From NCBI RefSeq assembly GCF_002272075.1, contig NZ_NPBJ01000021.1, positions 124,001 to 188,000 of the forward strand: a DNA stretch of 64,000 nt, read 5' to 3'. Shown here in pieces: positions 28,238 through 36,871 of the stretch. Position 1 is the first letter of the stretch, and each line of letters starts with the position of its first letter. The notes under the pieces are model-generated. The model was given only the letters and a program-made list of their open reading frames with translations. It did no database searches and had not been told where the DNA came from. Position numbers and translations under genes: made by a program. The stretch is from Terribacillus saccharophilus. GTDB taxonomy: Bacteria > Bacillota > Bacilli > Bacillales > Amphibacillaceae.

Positions 28238-28741
28238 TCATGCTTGCTGTTTTTTCAATGAACTGATGAATTCCCAAGCTTGGGTCATCTCTTCATCGGT
28301 ATAATTTTGTTTCTTCTTTACTGTCCGTACTTTATCTTCTACTTCTTCTTGCGGCAGTTCTTCAAAATACAACATCGTGGAAACCAGTTCCAGGAAACGG
28401 GAGCTTTTTTCTTTCAGCAGGCGAATAGCTTCCTGGTAATCCGGGAATTGATTATCATAATGTGTTAGAAACTGTTGGCCTTCCTCCGTAATTGTATAAC
28501 GGTATTGGAAATAGCTGCTTTTATCCTCTTTTGTCTCTTTGATCAAACCGAGGTTGCTCAGTTCATCCACACGCAGGGATAATTCCTCCGAATAGGGACC
28601 GAATAGATGGAATTCATATTTTTCACCGAACGGAACACCATTTTTCTTCAGTATGTAAATCATCTTTTGCAGTTTCTTTCTTCCTACCACTTCTTCCACG
28701 GAAGAAAAGAATTGCAGGAGATTTGCGTGGTTGGCTAGCAT
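28238..28741 (-). CDS. ywgA: YwgA family protein
   Basis: The 167-residue cytosolic protein has the YwgA layout: an N-terminal helical, winged-helix-like part (GRKKLQKMIYILKKNGVPFGEKYEFHLFGPYSEEL, shown by its GRKKLQKMIYIL and FGPYSEEL blocks) and a long helical C-terminal half rich in Glu/Lys. AAGGAGG precedes the ATG. It follows ywfO after 12 nt and is surely cotranscribed with it. Function unknown. The N-terminal part resembles Panacea-type antitoxin and regulatory domains, which is only an impression. Confidence 0.82.
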   Translation of the reverse strand: MLANHANLLQFFSSVEEVVGRKKLQKMIYILKKNGVPFGEKYEFHLFGPYSEELSLRVDELSNLGLIKETKEDKSSYFQYRYTITEEGQQFLTHYDNQFPDYQEAIRLLKEKSSRFLELVSTMLYFEELPQEEVEDKVRTVKKKQNYTDEEMTQAWEFISSLKKQQA

Positions 28742-28753
28742 AGCTGCTCCTCC

Positions 28754-30049
28754 TTATTGGAATAAAATCTCATAAATCCGTTGCTTCTGTTGACTATCAT
28801 CCGGCAGGGCTTCTAGAATGTCCTGAGGGAAGTACAATTTATGGTCTGTTCGTTTTTTACCCGAAATCGCTTCGACAATATCCGATTGGCGGGATAATTC
28901 CTTCAGTTTTCCATTTGGCAATTGTAAATGGATCGGCAAACGCTCTTCTTCCTCGCCGGGACGATAGAAGTCATAAGGCAAATCAGATGAAGAATCATCA
29001 ATCAGATAATATTCCGGATCGATTCCGACTTCACTGAAGAGCCTGGACAGTTCGACCATCTCTTTTACATGCAGAAGCGGATTGAACTCGATATACTTAA
29101 ACAGTCTTCGATTCAGGAATCTTTCACACAAGTCCCTTAGTATATCATCATCTTCTTCAAGCCAAGCCTGGAAATAGAAGGATGTTACATTTTCATCAAG
29201 CCGTATATAATCTTCCAAGGCTACCTTTTCATCAAACAAGGAGATAAAGTGCTCCGGCCGTAGCTTGAATGTATAATCGCTTTTATAAAGTGCTTTTGCA
29301 CGATGCAGGATTTTCGTCAGAATTACTTCCGCACTGCGTGTTACCGGGTGGAAATATACTTGCCAGTACATTTGGTAGCGGCTCATGATATAATCCTCGA
29401 CTGCATGCATGCCGGATTCTTTAATAACGACCTGATCCTCACGCGGCCGCATTACCCGAAGTATACGTTCCATATCAAAATGGCCATAGCTTACACCTGT
29501 GAAATAGGCATCACGCTGCAAATAGTCCATCCTGTCTGCGTCGATTTGGCTTGAGATGATACTGACGATCAATTTGTCGCCATATGTCTTATTGATAACC
29601 TCAGCTACTTTCTTCGGAAAACTTGCACTCACTTTCCGCAGCACATGATTGACTCCGGTATTCCCTAGAATAATTTTGCGGGTGAATTCCTCATGATCCA
29701 AACCGAAAACCTTTTCGAAACTATGGGAATACGGTCCATGACCAAGATCGTGGAGCAAAGCAGCGCAGAGCAGAAGCAGCCGCTGTTCCTTTTTCCAGTT
29801 CTTGCGGTTCTCGAAGTTGTTCACGATCCGTCTGACAATCTCATAAACCCCTAAGGAATGATTGAACCGGCTGTGTTCGGCTCCATGAAACGTCATATAA
29901 GAGGTTCCCAGCTGCTTGATCCTGCGAAGCCGCTGGAATTCAGGCGTTGCTATCAGATCCCATATCACCCTGTCACGGACATGTACATAGCGATGCACAG
30001 GATCTTTGAAAACTTTTTCTTCATCTAGTTTTTCGTCTCGATACGCCAT
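28754..30049 (-). CDS. ywfO: HD-domain phosphohydrolase, YwfO (dNTPase-like)
   Basis: The 431-residue protein carries the metal-binding H...HD...D pattern in EHSRFNHSLGVYEI, LLHDLGHGPYSHSFE and SSQIDADRMDYLQRDAYF. This resembles SamHD1/dGTPase-family triphosphohydrolases, so hydrolysis of deoxynucleoside triphosphates is the likely activity. The C-terminal 130 residues are less conserved. First gene of a two-gene unit with ywgA. Confidence 0.88.
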   Translation of the reverse strand: MAYRDEKLDEEKVFKDPVHRYVHVRDRVIWDLIATPEFQRLRRIKQLGTSYMTFHGAEHSRFNHSLGVYEIVRRIVNNFENRKNWKKEQRLLLLCAALLHDLGHGPYSHSFEKVFGLDHEEFTRKIILGNTGVNHVLRKVSASFPKKVAEVINKTYGDKLIVSIISSQIDADRMDYLQRDAYFTGVSYGHFDMERILRVMRPREDQVVIKESGMHAVEDYIMSRYQMYWQVYFHPVTRSAEVILTKILHRAKALYKSDYTFKLRPEHFISLFDEKVALEDYIRLDENVTSFYFQAWLEEDDDILRDLCERFLNRRLFKYIEFNPLLHVKEMVELSRLFSEVGIDPEYYLIDDSSSDLPYDFYRPGEEEERLPIHLQLPNGKLKELSRQSDIVEAISGKKRTDHKLYFPQDILEALPDDSQQKQRIYEILFQ

Positions 30050-30235
30050 TTCCTCTGCCTCACTTTATGTCATTCTGTCTCGTAATTTTTTTGTCCAATA
30101 GAATTAGTTTATAAAATATCGGGTCCCCCGTAAACAACTAAAAGTAATTTTTACACGTTTCTTGTCTACCCTATTTTTTGCTATACTATGTATTGGCGTT
30201 TTAATGCCATTCAGCTGAAAAGGAGCGCTTTCTAC

Positions 30236-31060
30236 GTGTTACATACATTATTAAAAGCACCTGAATTCCGCATTATCGATCATTCCGGTGAAGACGGTCC
30301 GGAACAGGCGATGGCTTCCTTCGCAATAGATGATGCCTTAGCCATTTCCGTCGGAGAAAATCTGGCTCCGCCAACTGCAAGACTTTGGGTTCATGACCGC
30401 ACGATTATGCTCGGCATACCTGATTCCCGTCTTCCTTTTATAAAAGAAGGAATATCCTATTTGCAGGAAAAAGGCTACAAAGCTGTCGTACGAAACTCTG
30501 GCGGACTAGCTGTGCTGCTGGATAAAGGAGTTGTCAATCTATCCTTCATCTTCCCGGATGCCAAGCACATCGGAATCCATGACGGTTATCAAGCGATGGT
30601 TTCTTTTATCCAATATATCTTCCAGGATATCACAAATAAAATTGAAGCTTTTGAGGTAGTCGGTTCTTATTGTCCAGGAACCTACGACTTGAGCATAGAC
30701 GGCCGGAAATTTGCAGGCATCTCCCAGCGCAGGGTAAAAGACGGTTCTGCTGTTCAAATTTACTTGTGTGTAGATGGAAGCGGCGCGTCACGAGCGGAAA
30801 TTGTTCAAGGATTTTATAAAAGAGCTAAAAAAGATGCAGAAACTCGCTTCACCTTCCCTGATGTTGTACCGGAAACGATGGCATCACTGGCAGAATTGCT
30901 CCAGGTTCCCCTTACTAGCGAACAAGTTTTAAAGCGGATTGTTGATGGACTAGCCTCTATCACAGTTATAGCTCCTTCCTCTGAAATGACAGTTCGAGAA
31001 GTCCAACTGCAGCAGGAACGGATGAAGCTGATGCGCAGCCGTAATGAGAATCTACAATAA
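30236..31060 (+). CDS. lipL: Octanoyl-[GcvH]:protein N-octanoyltransferase
   Basis: Moves octanoyl groups from GcvH to the E2 subunits of 2-oxo acid dehydrogenases in lipoate assembly. The 274-residue protein has the BPL/LplA-type fold with RNSGGLAVLLDKGVVNLSFI, the acyl-accepting Cys146 in GSYCPGTYDLSIDGRKFAGI and the conserved lysine that follows. GTG at 30236 has AAGGAG 10 nt upstream. An in-frame ATG at 30188 would put that site within the gene. B. subtilis ywfL (lipL) lies in the same ywf block. Confidence 0.92.
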   Translation: MLHTLLKAPEFRIIDHSGEDGPEQAMASFAIDDALAISVGENLAPPTARLWVHDRTIMLGIPDSRLPFIKEGISYLQEKGYKAVVRNSGGLAVLLDKGVVNLSFIFPDAKHIGIHDGYQAMVSFIQYIFQDITNKIEAFEVVGSYCPGTYDLSIDGRKFAGISQRRVKDGSAVQIYLCVDGSGASRAEIVQGFYKRAKKDAETRFTFPDVVPETMASLAELLQVPLTSEQVLKRIVDGLASITVIAPSSEMTVREVQLQQERMKLMRSRNENLQ

Positions 31061-31061
31061 A

Positions 31062-31094
31062 AAAACCGCTGACCATTATCGGTTCAGCGGTTTT
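31062..31094. terminator. Bidirectional terminator between lipL and the LOV gene
   Basis: AAAACCGCTGA / TCAGCGGTTTT, 11-bp perfect stem with T-runs on both strands; the LOV gene's last codons lie inside it. Confidence 0.85.
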
Positions 31095-31890
31095 CTTCTT
31101 TTTCCAAGAAGGTTAATGCCTGTTTCACTGATGAATAAAACGTGATGTTTTGATCACTGAAATCTGCCTGGCGCACACTTTCCATGGCCATCTTTGGATG
31201 GAAGCCAGTGACTATGAGACGAGTACCCATCATATCCAACAGCTGATGCAAGCGCAGTACACCATTATGAACACCGCTATGAAAGCGGCTGATTCCTTGC
31301 AAATCAAGAAGGAAATTCCTCTCTCCTGACTTCTGAACATGTTCCCCTACTCGCTCCAATATTTGATTCAGTCTGCGATCATCGACGTCACCAATCAATG
31401 GTAAAATCGATGTCGTATCCGTAATTGGAACGATCGGCGTGGATAAGCGGGTTACTTCCTCTAAGTAATGGGAAACAAGCTCTTCATTCCGCTTCCTCTG
31501 TGTCACATCTTTTTGGACACCGACAAAGAAAGCCTTTTGCTCACTTTCCAAAAATATTGGATAAATCTCCAGCTCGTTCCAGAACATTTCGCCGTTTTTG
31601 CGGTAGTTCTTCAACTCTACCACGACAGTCTTTTCATCACGTATTGCATCCCGTACAGCTGCAACATCTTCTTTTCTCGTATCTTCACCTTGAAGAAAAC
31701 GGCAATTTTGGCCGAGAATTTCTTCTGAAGGATAACCAGTAAGTTCTTCGAAACCTTTGTTTGTATATATAATCGGATTATCAGGAAGTGAGGGGTCTGT
31801 GATTACCACTCCAGCTCCTACGTAATCGATGGCGTGCTTCACAAACTGATCTGTTACTTCGGATGAATAGCGGATATCATTGCCCAACAA
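31084..31890 (-). CDS. ytvA: LOV-STAS blue-light receptor (YtvA-like)
   Basis: The 268-residue protein has a flavin-binding LOV domain (about 12-130) with the photoactive Cys63 in GQNCRFLQGED and ITDPSLPDNPIIYTNKGFEELTGY before it (GFEELTGY is the useful marker). A linker helix (QRKRNEELVSHYLEEV) leads to a STAS domain (about 150-262). In B. subtilis YtvA joins stressosomes and turns on the sigma-B general stress response in blue light. In the STAS loop LLDLQGISRFHSG the residue after the leucine is Gln rather than Ser/Thr, so the site looks non-phosphorylatable, as expected for YtvA. Monocistronic. Confidence 0.92.
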   Translation of the reverse strand: MLGNDIRYSSEVTDQFVKHAIDYVGAGVVITDPSLPDNPIIYTNKGFEELTGYPSEEILGQNCRFLQGEDTRKEDVAAVRDAIRDEKTVVVELKNYRKNGEMFWNELEIYPIFLESEQKAFFVGVQKDVTQRKRNEELVSHYLEEVTRLSTPIVPITDTTSILPLIGDVDDRRLNQILERVGEHVQKSGERNFLLDLQGISRFHSGVHNGVLRLHQLLDMMGTRLIVTGFHPKMAMESVRQADFSDQNITFYSSVKQALTFLEKEENR

Positions 31891-31964
31891 ATACTCACTC
31901 CTTTTGCATCTTAGACAAGGCTATTTTACTATAGTTGAACTGGAAAAACAAAACATACAAAAAA

Positions 31965-31991
31965 AGACGCCTTTCTTTAAGAAAGGCGTCT
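31965..31991 (-). terminator. Terminator after pta
   Basis: AGACGCCTTTC / GAAAGGCGTCT with a 5-nt loop, T-run on the minus strand. Confidence 0.9.
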
Positions 31992-32000
31992 CTCCTATGC

Positions 32001-32975
32001 TTATTCTACGGACTGAGCAGCGGTGATAAGTGTAAGCTTGTACACATCATCTGCATTACAGCCGCGGGAAAGATCGTTCACTGGTGCGTTCAGACCTTGC
32101 AGGATCGGACCTACAGCATCAAAGTTACCAAGACGCTGGGCAATTTTGTACCCAATGTTACCTGCTTCAAGGCTAGGGAATACGAATACATTCGCATCAC
32201 CTTTCAATACAGCATCCGGTGCTTTTTTCGCAGCAACAGATGGTACGAAGGCTGCATCGAATTGGAATTCGCCATCTACAACTAGGTTAGGATTTTTCTC
32301 TTTCGCAATCGCTAGCGCATCCGATACTTTTTCAGTTTCCGGAGATTTAGCAGATCCTTTAGTCGAGAAGCTTAGCAATGCTACTTTTGGATCGATACCA
32401 AACATAGCCGCTGTTTCAGCACTTGCTACAGCAATTTCCGCAAGATCCTGGCTGTCAGGTGCGATGTTGATAGCACAGTCACCGAAAACATAGCGCTCAT
32501 CTTCTCTTACCATTACGAATGCACCGGAAGTCTTCTTAATCCCAGGTTTCGTTTTAATGATTTGAAGTGCTGGACGTACTGTATCAGCAGTAGAGTGTGC
32601 TGCTCCGCTCACAAGCCCGTCAGCTTCGCCTGTATAAACAAGCATTGTACCGAAGTAATTTTCATCTTTTAGTAATTTCTTTGCATCTTCTTCTGTCGCT
32701 TTGCCTTTGCGGCGTTCCACGAACGCTGCAACTAGCTCATCGAATTTCTCATAAGTATCTGGGTCAAGAATTGCTGCACCGCGCAAGTCGATAGACAATT
32801 CTTTTGCCTTTTGTTCCACTTGCTCTTTATTGCCGATCAAAATCGGTGCAATAATCCCCTCTTCGGCAAGCTTTGCTGCTGCTTCCAAAATACGTTCATC
32901 CAAGCCTTCCGGAAAGACGATCTTTTTATTTTGGCCTGTTACTTTTTTCCGCAATGTTTGAAATAAATCACTCAT
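32001..32975 (-). CDS. pta: Phosphate acetyltransferase
   Basis: Converts acetyl-CoA and phosphate to acetyl phosphate in overflow and acetate metabolism (cytosol). The 324-residue short-form Pta has IVFPEGLDERILEAA, LVSGAAHSTADTVRPALQ, AINIAPDSQDLAEIAV and VFPSLEAGNIGYKIAQRLG. AGGAGGG precedes the ATG. B. subtilis pta is activated by CcpA; I found no convincing cre in the upstream region. It is divergent from hemQ across 261 bp, as in B. subtilis. Confidence 0.96.
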   Translation of the reverse strand: MSDLFQTLRKKVTGQNKKIVFPEGLDERILEAAAKLAEEGIIAPILIGNKEQVEQKAKELSIDLRGAAILDPDTYEKFDELVAAFVERRKGKATEEDAKKLLKDENYFGTMLVYTGEADGLVSGAAHSTADTVRPALQIIKTKPGIKKTSGAFVMVREDERYVFGDCAINIAPDSQDLAEIAVASAETAAMFGIDPKVALLSFSTKGSAKSPETEKVSDALAIAKEKNPNLVVDGEFQFDAAFVPSVAAKKAPDAVLKGDANVFVFPSLEAGNIGYKIAQRLGNFDAVGPILQGLNAPVNDLSRGCNADDVYKLTLITAAQSVE

Positions 32976-33134
32976 CCTAAAACCCTCCTAGAATATGTCT
33001 GCATTTCTATAGTAAATCTTTTTGTTTTACTTTTAAAGTCATATCAGCTGCTACTGATTTTTTTAATTAAAATAACCGACCTTTTAGATGTTCCCATTTC
33101 TGTCAAAGTATACACACGAAGCATGCTGATCAGT

Positions 33135-33143
33135 TGATATAAT
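33135..33143 (+). promoter_or_regulatory. Extended -10 element for hemQ
   Basis: TGA followed directly by TATAAT (33138-33143) forms an extended -10. No clear -35 is seen. About 95 bp before hemQ. Confidence 0.45.
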
Positions 33144-33236
33144 AGAGGTGGGAACTAGAAAGCAACGACAAGCATGGTGTGAAGTCGTTTGTGTTACACT
33201 ATACAAAGAATGTGAACGAAAAAGGAGTGTTTAGGC

Positions 33237-33983
33237 ATGGCAGAAGCAGTAGAAACCATGGACGGCTGGTATTGCCTGCATGATTTCCGTGTAATGGATT
33301 GGACAAGCTGGAAACTGGCTTCCGAGGATGTGCGTCAAGCAGCAATCGAGGAATATCAGAACTGGCTTTCAAATATGGAACAAGTTGAGGAAGCGAATAA
33401 TGGCAGTCAGCTTGTCTATAAGATTATCGGTCATAAAGCTGACCTGATGTTTATGATTATGCGTCCGACAATGGATGAATTGCAGGAGATCGAAACAACT
33501 TTCGATAAAATGCAGATCGCATCTTTCATGACGAAAAGCTTCTCTTACTTATCTGTTGTTGAGCTCTCCAAATATATGAGCAAACCTGGTGTTGATATCG
33601 AACAAAAACCAGAGGTACAAGCACGTCTGAAACCAATTCTACCTCGTTGGGATTATATGTGCTTCTACCCGATGGATAAACGCCGGATGAATGAAGACAA
33701 CTGGTATTCACTTGAAAAAGATGCTCGCTCGAAACTTATGTATGAGCACAGCAAAACCGGCCGTAAATATGCTGGTCAAATCAAACAGATCATCACAGGT
33801 TCGTTCGGTTTCGATGACTGGGAGTGGGGCGTTACATTATTCGCACACGATCCGCTGCCGATCAAGAAACTAGTATATGAGATGCGTTTCGATGAAGTTA
33901 GCGCACGATACGGCGAATTCGGTGATTTCTATTTCGGAAATAAGTTAGATAAAGAAGCAGTATCTACCTACTTCCATATTTAA
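33237..33983 (+). CDS. hemQ: Coproheme decarboxylase (HemQ/ChdC)
   Basis: Last step of the coproporphyrin-dependent heme pathway: oxidative decarboxylation of coproheme to heme b using peroxide. The 248-residue protein has the chlorite dismutase-like fold, catalytic Tyr144 in the CFYPMDKRR segment, and the proximal histidine near residue 171 before TGRKYAGQIKQIITG, then GFDDWEWGVTLF. GGAG is 9 nt before the ATG. Next to pta as in B. subtilis (ywfI). Confidence 0.95.
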   Translation: MAEAVETMDGWYCLHDFRVMDWTSWKLASEDVRQAAIEEYQNWLSNMEQVEEANNGSQLVYKIIGHKADLMFMIMRPTMDELQEIETTFDKMQIASFMTKSFSYLSVVELSKYMSKPGVDIEQKPEVQARLKPILPRWDYMCFYPMDKRRMNEDNWYSLEKDARSKLMYEHSKTGRKYAGQIKQIITGSFGFDDWEWGVTLFAHDPLPIKKLVYEMRFDEVSARYGEFGDFYFGNKLDKEAVSTYFHI

Positions 33984-33988
33984 CGAAA

Positions 33989-34014
33989 GCTGGACCAATT
34001 TGGTCCGGCTTTTT
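33989..34014 (+). terminator. Terminator after hemQ
   Basis: GCTGGACCAA / TTGGTCCGGC with one G-T pair, followed by a run of seven T. Confidence 0.85.
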
Positions 34015-34105
34015 TTATTCCCTTGTTCTACTCTCCTCCCAGGCTTCATATCATGTCAAAGAACAGGCATGAGTTCCTTGGACATGAGGTAAGGCGATAA
34101 TCGGT

Positions 34106-34171
34106 TGTGAAGGCGCAGCGTGTCTTGTATTCATGATAGTCGCACGATCGATCTCAATTCCCGCCTTCACA
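34106..34171 (+). promoter_or_regulatory. Distant inverted repeat upstream of gerQ
   Basis: TGTGAAGGCG (34106-34115) and CGCCTTCACA (34162-34171) are perfectly complementary over 10 bp with 46 nt between. Could fold the gerQ leader; function unknown. Confidence 0.35.
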
Positions 34172-34223
34172 GTTTCAGCCAGCCCGACTGTCTTCTGAAA
34201 GGATATAGGAAAGGGGAATGAAA

Positions 34224-34712
34224 ATGAGTAAGAATCCGAATCAAGAAAATCAGTCTCCAGGCACCCCGCAGTATCAGGAACAGAGCCAGGCCTATACTTA
34301 CCCGCAAGTCCCGAATTATAGCTACCCAACTCGTCAGCAAAACCAGCCTTTTTTCCCGCAGCAGCAGCAACAACAGCAACAGCAAGTTCCGTCACAAGTT
34401 CAAGGCGGAGGGCCAGCAGGACCAGGACTGCCAGTTGAGCAATCTTATATCGAAAACATTCTGCGTCTGAATCGAAACAAGCTGGCCACCGTGTATATGA
34501 CCTTCGAAAACAATGACCGCTGGAACGCAAAAATCTTCAAAGGCGTGATCGAGGCTGCCGGCCGTGACCATCTTATCTTACGTGATCCAGAGAACAACCG
34601 CCGTTACTTATTATTGATGGTATATCTCGATTATGTAACATTCGATGAACCGCTTAATTATAGTTACCCTTTTGGAAATCCAGGCGGCACTGCAACTTAT
34701 CCACCACGATAA
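34224..34712 (+). CDS. gerQ: Spore coat protein GerQ
   Basis: Mother-cell coat protein needed for proper localisation of the cortex hydrolase CwlJ and for germination. The 162-residue protein has a Gln/Pro/Tyr-rich, disordered N-terminal half (a nine-glutamine tract encoded by CAG/CAA repeats). A compact C-terminal domain follows (EQSYIENILRLNRNKLATVY to FDEPLNYSY; its core is RDHLILRDPENNRRYLLLM). In B. subtilis N-terminal lysines are cross-linked by transglutaminase Tgl; few N-terminal lysines are present here. ATG at 34224 has AAAGGGG 7 nt upstream; an ATG 6 nt earlier is too close. Confidence 0.92.
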   Translation: MSKNPNQENQSPGTPQYQEQSQAYTYPQVPNYSYPTRQQNQPFFPQQQQQQQQQVPSQVQGGGPAGPGLPVEQSYIENILRLNRNKLATVYMTFENNDRWNAKIFKGVIEAAGRDHLILRDPENNRRYLLLMVYLDYVTFDEPLNYSYPFGNPGGTATYPPR

Positions 34713-34741
34713 AAAAACCTCTGCTTCGGCAGAGGTTTTTT
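34712..34741. terminator. Bidirectional terminator between gerQ and ywdK
   Basis: AAAAACCTCTGC-TTCG-GCAGAGGTTTTT, a 12-bp stem capped by a stable UUCG loop, with T-runs on both strands. Confidence 0.92.
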
Positions 34742-34743
34742 TC

Positions 34744-35112
34744 TTATAGATATTTAATTGCGGAATAGCCGAGCAGCACCCATCCGATCAGGAATGCCAC
34801 TCCGCCTACTGGCGTAATGATAGCAAAGATCGTGATCCCGCTGACAGCATATATGTAAAGTGTTCCTGAAAATAGCAGGATGCCCGCGATAAAGAAACCG
34901 CCAGCAGTCGTCAAACTGCCTGCTTGAATCTTCTGGAGCAATAATGCTACCCCGATAATGACCACTGTATGGAACATTTGATATTGAACTGCTTTCTCCC
35001 ACGTGGCAATTGCCTTCTCAGACAATCTCCCTTCTAATCCGTGCGCTCCGAATGCTCCAAGTGCTACAGTAATGAAACCACTTATGGCTCCGATTATGAG
35101 TAATGCTTTCAT
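34744..35112 (-). CDS. ywdK: DUF423 membrane protein YwdK
   Basis: The 122-residue protein has four predicted membrane helices and the family opening with LGAFGAHGLEGRLS, EKAVQYQMFH after the first helix, and a C-terminal GGVAFLIGWVLLGYSAIKYL. Function unknown. It starts 17 nt after ywdI, so the two form an operon as in B. subtilis. Confidence 0.9.
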   Translation of the reverse strand: MKALLIIGAISGFITVALGAFGAHGLEGRLSEKAIATWEKAVQYQMFHTVVIIGVALLLQKIQAGSLTTAGGFFIAGILLFSGTLYIYAVSGITIFAIITPVGGVAFLIGWVLLGYSAIKYL

Positions 35113-35129
35113 TTTTCTGCTCCTTTATA

Positions 35130-35429
35130 TCAAAAATCGAACAATGACTTGCCGTTCGATTCGTCGTCATCTTCTTCAAATGCTTTTTTGGGCGGCTGCT
35201 GGTCCGGCCATTCCCCTGTCATTGCTGCCCATTCTGCTGCAGAGGGGCTTACTGCTGCTTCTGACGGTTTAGACACCTGCGTTTTGACTGGACGCTCACC
35301 TTGCAAGAACAAGTCACACATCGAACGGACCGCCCGAACGTGCTCCCGCTGCTTTTGGACATCATCAAGGTCTAATGCCCGTTCTAGCTCCTCTTTCATA
35401 TGCCGAAGCACTGCTTCTTCACTTAACAA
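35130..35429 (-). CDS. ywdI: YwdI family protein
   Basis: The 99-residue cytosolic protein has a helical N-terminal half (LSEEAVLRHMKEELERALDL, then REHVRAVRSMCDLFLQG) and a low-complexity Pro/Ser/Glu/Asp-rich C-terminus ending SNGKSLFDF. The start is taken as TTG at 35429, 6 nt after a perfect GGAGGTG. The ATG at 35444 overlaps that site, and a longer frame from 35546 would prepend an unrelated hydrophobic stretch. Function unknown. Confidence 0.75.
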   Translation of the reverse strand: MLSEEAVLRHMKEELERALDLDDVQKQREHVRAVRSMCDLFLQGERPVKTQVSKPSEAAVSPSAAEWAAMTGEWPDQQPPKKAFEEDDDESNGKSLFDF

Positions 35430-35572
35430 CTCGAACACCTCCATCGTTTTGCTACTACCTGCATTATAACAGATATAAAAGACAAAAATTAACCCCGCAA
35501 ACAAGAACATATGTTTCTTTCTGTCAGAAACAGGTATACTGTTCATAACATATACATATAGGAGGACGAGAA

Positions 35573-36589
35573 ATGAAGACAGATGATCTAGAAGAACTGA
35601 TGACCTCTAACAGAATTACAGGATTCAGTATGGCTTATATGGAAGACGGTCATTCTTTGCAATCCTTTTGTATGGGGTATGCAGATCAAGTCATAAGGAG
35701 GACGATTGACACTTCCACCGCCTTCCATGCCTGCTCTGTCAGTAAATTCGTTACAGCTTTGCTCAGCCTAATTCTTTTTTCAAAGGACAATCTTTCATTA
35801 GACACCAATGTCAATGACCTGCTCCGCAAGTGGAAGTTGGACGATAGAATCTATAACGCACCTAGTCTGCGACAGTTGCTTCAGCATCAAGGCGGCATCA
35901 TTGATCCGGAGCACAGTTTCCCTACTCTACCTCACAATTCAGCTTCATTCAGCACTGCCAAGATTTTGGAAGGCACAACAATTGCATGTTCAAAGCGTAT
36001 CGTGACAGAATACGAACCTGGCACAGTATTCTCCTATAGTGATGCAGGTTATATGATTGTACAGCTTGCATTGGAGGATGCGTATCAGCAGCCTTTCCAT
36101 GTACTTATGAAAAAGCATGTCTTCGAACCCTTAGGCATGATGGACAGTTCCTATCACGAAACTCTGCGTCGACCGTTTGCGTATGGACATCAGAATCTGA
36201 ACCCAATTCCTAATCTATACCCTTACTACCCATATGATGCTGCATGTGGATTGTGGACAACACCGATAGACTTAATGAAGCTTGTTGACGCATTCCACCG
36301 GGCCATACAGGGATTTCCCTCCACTATTATTGACAATAAAGTCGCAACGGAAATGCTTCAGCCTAATGCAACGATTCCGCACGTCGGGTCCGGGGTCTTT
36401 TTGGATACTACAATGGGAGTTGCAGAATACACTGCGCTCGGCTGGGGAGAAGGCTTCCAGTGCTTGCTGGCAGGAAAACCGGAAACTGGAGACGCACTTG
36501 TGTGCATGATCAATACGAATCCCGGCAAACATCAGATGGAAGGCTTTCTAGGCGACATATATAAACGTTCCTCCTTAGCCAGCATATAA
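35573..36589 (+). CDS. Serine hydrolase of the beta-lactamase/class C family
   Basis: The 338-residue protein has the class C penicillin-binding-like motifs. These are SxxK in FHACSVSKFVTALL, the YxN-type motif as YSDAGYMIVQ, LRQLLQHQGGI, and a C-terminal LGWGEGFQCLL in place of HxG. No signal peptide is visible, so it is probably cytoplasmic: an esterase, amidase or peptidase rather than a resistance enzyme. AGGAGG lies 8 nt before the ATG. It stands alone between ywdI and a shared terminator. This position is not occupied by such a gene in B. subtilis, to my recollection. Confidence 0.82.
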   Translation: MKTDDLEELMTSNRITGFSMAYMEDGHSLQSFCMGYADQVIRRTIDTSTAFHACSVSKFVTALLSLILFSKDNLSLDTNVNDLLRKWKLDDRIYNAPSLRQLLQHQGGIIDPEHSFPTLPHNSASFSTAKILEGTTIACSKRIVTEYEPGTVFSYSDAGYMIVQLALEDAYQQPFHVLMKKHVFEPLGMMDSSYHETLRRPFAYGHQNLNPIPNLYPYYPYDAACGLWTTPIDLMKLVDAFHRAIQGFPSTIIDNKVATEMLQPNATIPHVGSGVFLDTTMGVAEYTALGWGEGFQCLLAGKPETGDALVCMINTNPGKHQMEGFLGDIYKRSSLASI

Positions 36590-36616
36590 GAAGACCCGCC
36601 ACATGGCGGGTCTTCT
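36589..36616. terminator. Bidirectional terminator
   Basis: AGAAGACCCGCC / GGCGGGTCTTCT, 12-bp perfect stem with a 4-nt loop between the serine hydrolase gene and the 46-residue gene. Confidence 0.88.
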
Positions 36617-36617
36617 G

Positions 36618-36758
36618 TTATTGCGCTTGCTTCAGTATATCTGATTGTTCGGCGACATATTGTTCATGCATCCATTTCAGGAAATCATATTCTGTGGCTG
36701 TGGAAGGGCGTTTCATTTCCTGTTCCACTTGGTCGACTAAAGATAAAAAGCTAATCAT
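36618..36758 (-). CDS. Small protein, 46 residues
   Basis: Too short for usual cutoffs but well supported. AGGAGG stands 8 nt before the ATG, the frame is clean with balanced codons, and a terminator follows the stop within 2 nt. The product starts MISFLSLVDQVEQEMKR, continues TATEYDFLKWMHEQYV and ends QAQ. It is amphipathic, helical and acidic, with no signal peptide or cysteine. Not recognised. It lies 113 nt after the phasin-like gene on the same strand and could be the tail of that unit or separate. Confidence 0.72.
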   Translation of the reverse strand: MISFLSLVDQVEQEMKRPSTATEYDFLKWMHEQYVAEQSDILKQAQ

Positions 36759-36871
36759 TGCTAATTACCTCCTCTGGTTATACCTCTACCATCATTCTAA
36801 TAGAGAAATGTATGCATGACAACAAATTTTCAAAATATTCACGACAAATTAATAGTTCTTACTTAAATCTA

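Noticed and set aside
32976-33236. cre site for pta
   Set aside because: No match with the central CG and flanking A/T pattern was found in the pta-hemQ gap.
34340-34390. CAG/CAA repeat tract looking like a microsatellite or CRISPR-like repeat
   Set aside because: In frame within gerQ, encoding its glutamine-rich segment.
34051-34530. 159-codon minus-strand frame over gerQ
   Set aside because: Antisense to gerQ, no ribosome binding site, low-complexity product.
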